A stretch of DNA of 64,000 bases from Plectosphaerella cucumerina (taxonomy: Eukaryota > Ascomycota > Sordariomycetes > Glomerellales > Plectosphaerellaceae): the NCBI GenBank assembly GCA_020746995.1, contig JAGPXD010000002.1, positions 682,001-746,000 on the forward strand. Direction: 5' to 3'. Under the pieces are notes generated by a model that made no database searches, was not told where the DNA came from, and worked only from the letters and a program-made list of their open reading frames with translations. The position numbers were made by a program, and so were the translations under genes. Of this stretch, positions 40,613 through 50,584 are shown one piece after another (position 1 is the first letter of the stretch; each line of letters begins with the position of its first letter).

Positions 40613-41497
40613 ATGCCGTTTAGTTCCTCAAGAGGTGCGGGTTCGTCGTCCTCGGACAGGGCGTGGGACGTCACAGACGATGTAGCGACTCCCGGATCGT
40701 CATCATTGGCGAGAACCCGGAGCACTCGAGACCCTCCGCCGGCCCTCTTCCTTCACCCCTCGCCACAAGCATCACACGTCTCGATCCCGGGCATACTTGG
40801 GCCTGGTCCGACAAGTGTGCCCTCTTTTCAGCGGCAGAGCCAGGCAAGCAATCACCAGCGTGACGGGTCCCTCACCGCAGCCGGGCCTTCGCTCGGGCGG
40901 CCGAATATCAAGACGCAGGAAAGTCACCGGAGTGCAGATCGAACGGACGCTCTCTGGGCGGAGATGCAGGCAACGCTCGAGGAGGTCGAGCTCTCAGCGT
41001 CAGGCGGCACTCGCGTATTCGGCCCCGACCACGATCGCAAGCTGGGTGAGCTGAGGGCCGCGCAAATCGCCCTCGCGCAGGCATGGGCACGCAGCGAGGC
41101 AGACGACGCCATCGGCCCGGGTCACAACCGCGAAAACGCCCCCGGCGGCGAGGACATGCGCAACCTCAAGGGCACGATGCTCGGCGACGCAGGCAAGAGC
41201 GGCGACGGCACCGAGGGGGCCAAGAGCACGGCGGGCACGGGCAGCGCGCGTCCGGGGAGCAGCGGCATGGGCGCGGAGCGGCTCGGGGCCAAGCTCGAGG
41301 AGGAGACCGAGGCGGACATTCTTCTCGCGAGGAAACGCCGCGAGGCCAACGATCAGTACTTCCAGCGGGTGAGCAAGGGCGTCGTCGACGTCGTGGCCCG
41401 GCTGGAGGAGGTGGCGCTTGCAATGCGGGCCGTGGAGCAGGAGAGCAAGGACATCTGGGGCGAGAACGAGAGCGTCCCCGGCAGCGTCAAGGGGTGA
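40613..41497 (+). CDS. Uncharacterised fungal protein with C-terminal helical domain
   Basis: An intronless 294-codon gene of unknown function. The first about 105 residues are Ser/Pro/Arg-rich and disordered. A helical segment follows (LWAEMQATLEEVELSA, then a helix with LRAAQIALAQAWARSE). A Gly/Ala-rich acidic spacer comes next, and then a second helical domain (RRREANDQYFQRVSKGVVDV through AMRAVEQESKDIWGE). The two helical blocks look structured and conserved; the linkers do not. Codon usage is normal for the window. I do not recognise the family and assign no function. It may be a small subunit of a larger complex. Confidence 0.8.
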   Translation: MPFSSSRGAGSSSSDRAWDVTDDVATPGSSSLARTRSTRDPPPALFLHPSPQASHVSIPGILGPGPTSVPSFQRQSQASNHQRDGSLTAAGPSLGRPNIKTQESHRSADRTDALWAEMQATLEEVELSASGGTRVFGPDHDRKLGELRAAQIALAQAWARSEADDAIGPGHNRENAPGGEDMRNLKGTMLGDAGKSGDGTEGAKSTAGTGSARPGSSGMGAERLGAKLEEETEADILLARKRREANDQYFQRVSKGVVDVVARLEEVALAMRAVEQESKDIWGENESVPGSVKG

Positions 41498-41793
41498 GGG
41501 CAGGCAGCAACGGTGTTTGCATGATTGAAACTCGACTACAGCATTAAGGAGTCTACCAGGCTAATACATGATACCCAATACATTCATACCCTCGACCTGG
41601 CGACGCGAGTGCCCGTGCCCATGACGCCAATCCGCCAAGCATGCAGTCACGGAGGAATTCCCATCAAGGAAGGAGAATACATTGCCTCCCCAATTGATGG
41701 GTTGCATCGCGGGGAAAGTCCCGTCGCCGGCCGTTCGACATGTTCGCTCAGCACCGCACTAGCTCGGCCGCCGCTCTTGGAAACCCCGAGATC

Positions 41794-42682
41794 TCACGGA
41801 GTCCGGTCTGGAGATGGCACGAAAGCCAACGGGCGCGGCTTCCCCCACCAGTCGCAAGGACCGAAACGCCATGCGCCGTTTCCACCTGCGAACCAATACT
41901 TGACCATGTAAGGGACGACGAACGGGAGAGGGGGAAACTCGTTGCCGCCGTCGAAAGTTTTATCGGCGCAACCGAGGACTGAGGGGAAGATGTCGTACTA
42001 GAAGGAGTCCGTCAGCGGCAGAACGGCATATGCGCGGGATGTCGGGGCTCACCAGCATGGCAATGTTTCCCGTTTGCTTGGCGATGGTCTCGGCCTTGTC
42101 CCACGTCTCCCTCAGCTTGTCGCCGTCCAAGTGGTCTAATGCCAGGAGCACGTCTATCTCGGCGTACAAGTGGTCGGTAAGAGGTCCGCTGAATGAGTCG
42201 ATAATGTCCTTCATGCCACCGGGACCTTCCCAGGTGTAGTCCTCGGGTTTCGTGGAGGAAGAATACTCGAGCAGTTTCTCCAGGGCATCGTGGAATAGGG
42301 AGTGCTGGTGCTTCGGGTCATCCATGAGCCCCTGGACGCCACTGAAGGCCTCGAGCTCGGGGAAGATGAAGGTCTCTTCGACATCATGGTGGTGATTAAT
42401 CATTTTTGTCCAGGCTTTAACGTAGAAGAGGAGGTCTTTGGCATCTTCAGGGCCGACATGGGGTGCTTGCTGGATGATGGCATTGAGCCCTCTGATGATT
42501 GTGTTGTGAGCGTGAGACATCATAGTCGCGCAATAGACGTGAGCGAGGGAACCCTGTGAGGTGTTAACCAACATGCCATGTAGCTGGACCAATTCCATAC
42601 ATACATCGAGACGGTTTGACGGCGTTGGAATGAGGTGGAAGGGCTCATCAGCCCAGGGGGCGCTCGACGGTTTGGTGGTCAT
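41794..42682 (-). CDS. Hemerythrin-like (HHE cation-binding) protein
   Basis: The exons are 42682-42605, 42553-42053 and 41997-41794 (minus), giving 260 aa. Intron 1 (51 nt: GTATGT, GTTAAC, CACAG) and intron 2 (55 nt: GTGAGC, GCTGAC, TCTAG) have good signals. Intron 1 has no in-frame stop, so a naive reading frame would retain it. The four-helix ligands are visible: HAHN, NHHHDVEETFIFPE, HQHSLFH and DHLYAEID. This is the HxxxE and HxxxH spacing of hemerythrin domains that bind a di-iron centre. The last exon adds the family tail PFVVPYMVKYWFAGG and FGPCDWWG. The role is probably iron or oxygen sensing or stress; it is unproven in fungi. Confidence 0.88.
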
Positions 42683-43863
42683 GTTGAACGGGTGGTCAAT
42701 CACGAAGGGCTAGGAGAATGAAGGGACGGCGGGAAGAACGTCAAGAAGAAGAGTATCATGATCAACATCGATTCGGGGGGCAACATATAGATATCTTGAA
42801 TTCGGGACTGCCGTCGTTCCAGTGGCTGCAGTCAGCTTATACCTGGGAGTCTCCAATGCTCTTCAGGGTAATACGCGCAATCTGACTGGTCGAGGAAGCG
42901 AGTCGCGGTTATCACGGGTCAACCGGGGTGCAACGGCTTCAACGGTCTCGACTTGGTGTGTTGGAAGCATGTGTCTCTGTATCTATTCGTAATCTCTCAG
43001 CTTTATCACGGGTTTGAAATTTTCAATTCAAGTAAAATTCGTCGAGGGAGGACACTCAAGACTAGATTTGCCCGCGCCTCAACCTTCAGCCAATTTGATC
43101 TGACAAGAACCATTACCTTCCTTCCTCATCTTTCAAGGTTGCAATGGTCTTTTTCGAACAAGTCGGCTTATAAGCATGCTTTGGAGTCAATTGTGCTGAC
43201 CGTGAATCTGATCGATGAAGGCATCGCCAGTTTGGCTCTCAGTGCACCCGACGACCTTCACACGTTGGTCAGGTTCCAAACAGAGCTGGATGCTCGAATC
43301 CATTCGCTCAAGATTCGATGTAGAGCTAGGTACCAAGGCATCTTCCAGTATTCAACTTGAAGTTCGCTGCGCATGCAAGTGCCTTCAGGTTGAGAGCTGG
43401 CCAACTTAAAGCGGCGGTGACGTCCTTCATCCCTCCTGCCATCTTTGAGGTGGGAGGCCGAGGCGGTGACGCCACACCTCCCTTGTGAAGGGGGCCTGAT
43501 ATTGTTAGTGCGCATGACTGGAGGCAGGGAGGCGGCGGGCGGGCGTGGAGGCACCCGCCAATCCGCGACCCGCACCCCAGGACCCTGCACCGTGCTGCCG
43601 CTGCCTCTGCCGCCTCCCGCCCGTCTTGAATCCCCAGAGACGTCCGACTCGCCAGTCTGGAAACATCCCACCTACAAACACCACGATCAAAGACGAAACT
43701 GCATCATCCCGCCCGCCCGACGACCCTTTATCGACCTGAAAATACCTGCGAACTGCTCTTAAGCACCCGCACGATTGATTCACGACCTCGACTCGACGAC
43801 CCGACCGCGGCGAACTACAGCAACGTCACCGACCCGCTAAACAGACAACCCACACTACCCAAC
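42683..43863. other. Divergent region between the hemerythrin gene and the I9 inhibitor gene
   Basis: About 1.2 kb with no gene. The stretch 42953-43360 is open on the plus strand but lacks codon bias and domain features. Confidence 0.45.
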
Positions 43864-44246
43864 ATGAGGCCCTCCACCATGCTCGTCGCCGCTCTGGCCG
43901 TCGTCCCCGGCGCGCTCGCCGTCGACAAGATGAAGAACGTTATTGTCTGGCTTGAGGACGACTCGCTCCCCATGAGCATCATCGAAAAGGCCAAGAATGC
44001 CATCATCGACGCTGGCGGCAAGGTCACCCACGACTACAGCTTCATCCGGTACGCATCAAGCAAACCCATCAAGCTATGGTCCAGCTTAAGGGATCAAGGA
44101 TTCTCGAGGGAGACATTACTAATAATTTGCACAGTGGCTTCGATGCCCTCGCTCCCGCCAAGGCTGTGGAGGCCGTTCAGGCCTTTGACGCTGGCATCAA
44201 GATCGAAGAGGACCAGGTCGTCACGACGTTTGAGAACGAGAACTAG
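43864..44246 (+). CDS. Small secreted peptidase-inhibitor I9 family protein (subtilisin propeptide-like)
   Basis: The exons are 43864-44048 and 44135-44246, and the 86-nt intron has GTACGC, TACTAAT and GCACAG. The product is 98 aa. A cleavable signal peptide ends in ALA at residue 19. The mature part has the I9 ferredoxin-like pattern: KNVIVWLEDDSLP, a helix SIIEKAKNAIIDAGGKVTHD, YSFIRGFDALAPAKAVEAV and the ending EEDQVVTTFENEN. Stand-alone I9 domains inhibit or chaperone subtilisin-type proteases, as in yeast Pbi2. The signal peptide suggests a vacuolar or extracellular target, unlike cytosolic Pbi2. Confidence 0.9.
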
Positions 44247-46083
44247 GGCCAACGGCCTCGACGACCAACCATGTTCATTGCATCATTTTGATTTTTAGAC
44301 GCGCGCTCATCCCCTCACACATCCGCCCGCTGGACATTTGGGCCCAGGGGACGACTGATATCCGCCACCGCAATCCGCCGACGTCGGCGGAAGGGGCACC
44401 ACTCTCGCTATAGGAGGAGCACACGGAGTCTGGGCGTTTTGCAGGCAGAACTGCTTATCACGCAGCCCGGTTACATGCAATGCCACCGGTGCTGCATGTC
44501 TCGGGGCTTGAAATAATGAGGCATCTTTCCCCCAAGTGTACTTTTTGTCACGTGCATGTTGTGTGCTTCCTGCATGGTGATGAAGCTGTCTCGGGCAACT
44601 CCGTGCGGAGAAAGAGGAAGGCTGGTTCCAACCGGGCCTCGGACGTCACGATGTTGATGAGGCTCTGGATCGACTCGTCCCATACCAGCTCGGGGCCGCG
44701 GCGTCTGTGACGGTGCTGCCATGACTGAAAGCCAGAAACATGATCATCCACCCTCGCCCCCTTCCCGGGCCTTGTTCTCCCCCTCAGCCCCTCAGCGGCG
44801 CGGCGGTGGCAGATTAGCGGATGACGAGGAGGCCAGAGCGCAGCGCAAGGGGGCCAAGGGGGTCCGAAGGGGTCGACCAACGGGGCCAGCCAGTCGGCTG
44901 ACTCGCCCGGAGAGCGACGGGCTCGAACTATCGCTCTGATGATGGAAATGATCGGTGTTACAGGATCAGCAGTGATGCAATGGCCGGATTTAAAGCAATG
45001 GGACGGGACATCTGTCGTGGTAGGGAGCTTGATCTGAGGACCCTGGATATTGGGCAGATGACTGTTGATGGCAGGAGGCAGCACAGGGCTCAGGCACAAG
45101 GCACGGGGGACAGAATTCCAGGAGCTGTCAGTCGAGATTCGATTGTCGCAGGAAGAGTGAGAGCGGAATGGAGCACAGCAGCGGGATGTCATGCAGAACT
45201 GCCGGGTGATTGGCCGCAGCTGCTGTGTGGCAGGGCATCTGCAGGGCCCCGGAACATGGGCGGGGCATCACCGTGACAGACTGGCAGGGCAGGTGCTGTG
45301 GGCGGGCTGTTCCTGACCTGAAGACTCGGCTTTCAGGGTCTGTCTGCGTCGGCTTCAGTGGGCGAGCTGCACCACCAGCGAGGCCACCACCACCACAAAC
45401 TGCTATCCTCCGACGCACCACTTGCACAAGACAAGGGTCCCTGGCCAAGCGTCTGTCGCGCGTCGAGAGATGGAACATTTGCAGGGTCACACGCTTCACA
45501 ATCACACCTCCGGGCTCCATCCCTCTCCTCCTCAACTCGACTCGTCCCGACTCTTCTCGACAGCGAGGTGCAACACAGCAACAGTGCCACCGAGATTCCC
45601 GAGCACGACGGGAGGGAGCTAAGACTCGCACCGGTCCATCCCATCCCCCTCGACACCACCTCTCTTCCCAAGCCCCAAGCCGACAGAACGTCCGTCCCCC
45701 CAAGCACTAACACGGCCGGGTACCGCATCGTCATTGCAGACGCCATTCATCGCCCTCGAGACAAAGGACCTGTCCGTGTGCTAGAGCCCCTGCATCCTGA
45801 TTCCCGACCACACACCTCGATTGTCCGCTGTACAGCGCCGCCGAACGCCATCTTCATCGGCCCGCCTCCGAACCAGGGCCGCTGTTCCGACCCCTATCGT
45901 TCTCGCCGCTCGATCTTCAAATACCACACTTGGCCCAGCTTCCACTTCGCGGCGGGCATGCTCTCGTAGCATACATACAAATACACCCAAACTACACTTC
46001 AACACGGCCCTCCAGATACTGAATCTGGACCACCAACCCCTCCCACCCTTCCAATCGACACCACACACACAGTAGACGCCATC
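44247..46083. other. Long intergenic region upstream of HOOK
   Basis: 1.8 kb. The last about 700 bp are C/A-rich and likely the HOOK leader. Open frames of 166 and 203 codons overlap here in different frames, show no domain and use mixed codons, so I do not call genes. Confidence 0.45.
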
Positions 46084-48979
46084 ATGCCCTTCTCACAAGG
46101 GGCGCAGGACGCGCTCGTCCAGTGGGCCAACACCTTCTCGTCAGACCGGAAGGCAGAGTCGACAGAAGACCTGCACGACGGCGTCATCCTCTCCTACATC
46201 CTCTCCGACCTCGACGCTACATACGACCCCTCTGAAATCGACACACAAGACGACCGATGGCTAACCTACAAGAAGAACCTGCAAAGCATATACAAGGGCA
46301 TCGTGCGGCTTGTCAACCGCGATGTTCCCGAGCTCAACCGCCAGGCGAGGATATCCGACTTCCGGGCCATCGCCTCAGACCCCGATGCCCAGGGCATCAG
46401 CAAGGTCAGTTACCCTGACCGGATCCTTCTCATCCAGCAAACTAGACGACTAACGCGGCATGTCGGACAGATTCTCTCCGTGCTCTTCGCCGTGGCCATG
46501 CTCGGGAGTAACAACGAGCGATTTGTTACCCGCATTACGAAAGACATCACCGACAGCACCGTCCTTAGCCAGCTGCAACGCATCACCCTCGAGATGAAGA
46601 CCCTTATGGACGAGGCGGCCGCGGAGGACGACGTCGACCGGGATATTGCCAACAACAACCGGGACCCGGACCTGGCCCTGGAGGAAGAGAATGCTGAGCT
46701 GCACGCCGAGCTCGACAAGACGAAAAAGCGCCTCGCCGACGCCACCACCCGTCTGGAGAACCTCAAGGTCAGCTACGACGACCTGACTGACGAGACGACA
46801 AAGGTACACGAGGAGCTTGAGGCTTTCCGCACTGCACAGGATGGCACAAGTGACCAGGTTATCCGGAGCCTTGAGGCCCGCCTCCGCGAGCAGGACGAGC
46901 TGATCCTCCGGCACGAGAACCAGGCCGAGGACGACCGGGAAGCGCGGACAAGGCTGACGGCGGAGAACAAGGCCCTCAAGGTCAAGGCCGATCTCGCCGA
47001 TCAGCACGGCGATGAGGCCAACGAGCTTCGCTTCAAGGTTGAGGAGCTCACGCGCAAGGCCAACATGGCTGAGCGCTACAAGCAGAAGCTGGGCGCCCAG
47101 TCAGATCTCCAAAAGGAGATGGAGAACCTGATTTACGAGAAGCAGCAGCTGCAGCAGGACCTTGTCGACTTTGAGAAGCTCCTTAAGCGGAACAAGGCCC
47201 TCGAGGACACCAACGAGCAGTATGCCAAGCGTATGCACGACTACGAGGTCAATTTTATCGAGATGGACTCGCAGCGCCGCGCCGCCCAGGCCGAGATGGC
47301 CCACCTCAAGGACCTCATCAAGACCCAGGAAGCGCAGTCGCAGGCCGACGAGCGGTTCATTACGGAGCTGCAGGAGCAGCTTAATGCCGGTGGTCACAAC
47401 TCGGGTAGGAACAGGACGCCTGATAATGAGACGTCCACCGGCTTCAATCTTGAGGAGGAGCTCGAGAACTCGAAAGAGGTCGCGCCCAACCTCAGCGTTG
47501 AGCTCTCGCGTCTCAAGGCTGAAAACAACCTGCTACGCAACAGCGTAGGCTCTACACCCGAGAACGCACGCCTGCGGCTTGAACTCGAAGAGGAGCGCAC
47601 CCAGCGTAAGCGCCTGCAGGGCGACTACAACTTGTGCTTTGAAAAGCAAAAGGTGGCTGAGCGCGACTTTGGCGAGTTGATCAAGGCCATGGGAGGAAAA
47701 GAGTATGTTCGCTACGTTAACAGCAAACTCCCGGAGGGTGGAAAGATTTGGTGGCTGACTACGGAGTACCACAGCAACGAGATTCTCGCCAACCTCAAGG
47801 TCAACTTGGAAAAGGTCAACCGCGAGGTCGAGGCCGAGCGCGCCATTTCGCGTGAGCTGCGCGAGCGCCTTGCTGACCAGGATCGTGAACTCCTCAGCGC
47901 ACAGACGGACCTTTCGGCCGTCGAAAAGGGTAGTGTTGATGCACTTGAGGAGCTCAAGCAGACTGACCAGCTCATCTCGGCGTCGCTACGCGACGAACTC
48001 GATGCCGCACGCATCGAGGTCAAGAACGCTCATATCAAGAACGAAGAGAACCAAAGCGCCCTCGTCAAGGCCCTGCTGGAGAAAGACGAGATGCGCAAGG
48101 AGCTCGACACCCACAAGGAGCATGGTAGCGGCGAGGCCGGACCCGAGGCGGCCAAGAACGCTGAAAAGATCAAGCAGCTCCGTACCCGCCTGTCGGAGCG
48201 GAACGAGGTGAGCAGCAACGTCCTGACCCCTCCTCCTACCCCAGATTATCCACGCCGCGGCCGGCGTCCTTCTTCGACCTACACCCGCGAGCACATCGAG
48301 GTCATCCCCCGATCCAAGCACCTGCCCAAGGACCCGCGGTACGCCCCAATGTTTGTGGACGTCGTTGCCGCACCCCTGGCCCTCCCCAAGTCTGCCATCA
48401 TCAACGACAGCTGGGCTGGGGCCGAGCCAGAGGCAGTCCCTCTTGGCGACATGGGAGAGTCTCTGGTGCCGGCGCCGTGGCCACGGCAGACAAGCATCCG
48501 GCCGCGGTCAAAGTCCCGCACCAAGGCGACCAAGTCGACCAAGGGCTTCGCGCGTGCCGGCGCCTTCTTCTCCTCCATTTTCCAGCGGGCTTAGTGGCCT
48601 GAAGGACATGTACTTTGTTGTTGTATGCGTCTGGATCACCGACTGACTTGTCCCTCAGCAACTCGAAAAGGCCGAGCGCGAAAAGCACGAGTTGCTACGC
48701 AAGCTCAAGGCCTCGCAGGACGGCAGCGCCGCCCTCGCGGAGAAGACGCACCTCGAGACCAAGCTGCGCAACCTGCAGCGCGAGAACGCGCTCATGTCGA
48801 CGGCATGGTACGATCTCACGAGCAGGCTGCAGAGCAACCACGTCGTGCTGCAGCGGCGCAGCGAGGCGCCGCGCAGCTGGATCGGGAAGCAGAGGCAGAT
48901 GGTCAACGGTATGTGATAGAGTTCTTCGAGATGAGACTATGACTGATGATTTGTGTTTGCAGCGACGCCGAGGAAGTAG
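46084..48979 (+). CDS. hook1: HOOK-domain dynein-endosome linker protein
   Basis: Exons of the long-coil form are 46084-46404, 46471-48207, 48659-48908 and 48963-48979, giving 774 aa. The N-terminal HOOK domain (about 150 residues, calponin-homology-like) starts LVQWANTFSS and includes ISKILSVLFAVAML once the 66-nt in-frame intron 46405-46470 is removed. A long coiled coil occupies about residues 180-700. It contains the KAMGGKEYVRYVNSKLPEGG block and ends with QLEKAEREKHELLRKLKA and ATPRK. HOOK proteins link early endosomes to dynein/dynactin for hyphal transport. The 451-nt intron 48208-48658 is itself open and coding-like in frame. Reading through gives an 814-aa form with a different basic tail ending at 48594. 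Both forms are plausible. Confidence 0.92.
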
Positions 48980-50584
48980 ATGGAGGGGGAAGCGTTTGTT
49001 TTGTTCGCTTCGTAGTGTATATATTGTCCCCCGGGGTCATGGGCCTGGGGATTATAGTCTTTTATGGCGGAGGGATGATAGAGGATACCCCCATTTTGAA
49101 TTATATCCGTTCTCGGAATGCCAGATGAATATGTGACTTGAGTGATGAAGTCCACAGATACCATTACAGCTGTCGGGTAGCAAAGGGCAAAAACCTCGCT
49201 AGCAGTACGGTCACTCTACGTGACATCCTTGTTACCCGGTTTCCTGTGCCATCGGCTACATGTCATGAGTCAATAATAAGGCCCTTTTATTGGTCCCGTA
49301 AGGTAGAGTCACAACTTCTTCGCTGTGTCATGTTGCCTATTCTTCAAGTTCATCACTACTTGTGGTCAGTCGGTGAAGTCGGTGACCTCCACAACCGAAT
49401 ATGTTGATAACCGTATACACATTGATCAACATCAGAGGCACTATTGCTCGGCCTGTCAAGTCGAATCACAAGTTCCTCAGAACATCCTATCAGCCAGCTG
49501 AACGTGTCCAGCACTTGACATGATGGTCACAGCCATAAGACCATCTCCAAGGTCTGCTGTTCAAACAGCTCCCGAATTGTTGTCGGAGTCGTTCAAGGTG
49601 GTTCCTGGTGCTCCACAGACTGTCGAAGAACAGGATCCCCCAGCTTCGGTAGCTGACAGCGAATCCCGTGCGTTCCTTCGCGATGTAGATCCCCAGTTCT
49701 GACGGGTGAAAGTGCTGAGAGAATAAGGAGCCGAGGTTGTCTACAGGCTTCTGATCATGTCGGAAGAAGCTGATGAGATTGTCATCGTCGGGACTGGATC
49801 TGGTCCATCCCAGGTAGCCGTGCGAAGGGACCCAGAGGCCTCGGAGACGCTTTCGATCAGTGGCATTGGTGGGAAGGCGAAGTCGTGGGCCCTTCCTGTC
49901 ATCCCACCAGTCAACACAACAGGTCCATCTCACCTCCCATCAAACAGACTCACCAACTCATCACCACACCTCACTTCTCATCATGTCATGTTTACAATCA
50001 AATTATCATATAAAGTCCATTCGCACTCTAGCAAACACCTATCATCAAGGTCCACCCCGTGGCCTGACGGTGCATAATGTTTCCCCGGCTTCCTCCGCCG
50101 CATTCCTGGGTATCCTTGGCCTCATCTCGCCGGAAAGCAACATTTTCCTCTCTTCGCTTGCGTGAACGGGAGACAGAAAACGGGAATGAAAAAGAAAGAA
50201 AAGAACAAAAACCCTGGCCCTTCAGACATTCATGTGCCTGGCATTGTGCGTTGCGTTGCATACCCTCCCCTTTGGTGTCGTGAGAGCGTGAGAGTGGTTG
50301 TGTGTGCACATGTGCCTGGACTGGCCTTCCCCAGAACGCCGAAAGAAGAAAATCAAACAGAAAATCAGAATCCTTGTGCCGCCCCTTTGTGGTTGAGAAT
50401 GTCTAAATGCCTCGTGACACTTGAGACTTTGGTATAACGCCCCGCTCGTGGTTGGTTCCTGTACCTGTACCTGGTCGTGGTGGTCCTTAACTCCTCAGAA
50501 AAAAGCAAATGTGGTGGTAGTGTACATGGTCGCGTCGTTGCGCGACTCTCTCTGATGTGTATGGTATCATTTGTGGTGTTATGC
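48980..50584. other. Convergent 3' region HOOK / PFK2
   Basis: 1.6 kb separate the two stops. No gene is seen. The base composition is more AT-rich than in the genes. Confidence 0.5.

Noticed and set aside
42683..42703. Hemerythrin start at 42703
   Set aside because: The codon is GTG. The ATG at 42682 follows seven codons later.
45358..45969. 203-codon open frame upstream of HOOK
   Set aside because: Overlaps other frames, rich in Arg/Ser/Pro/His, no codon bias; more likely HOOK leader.
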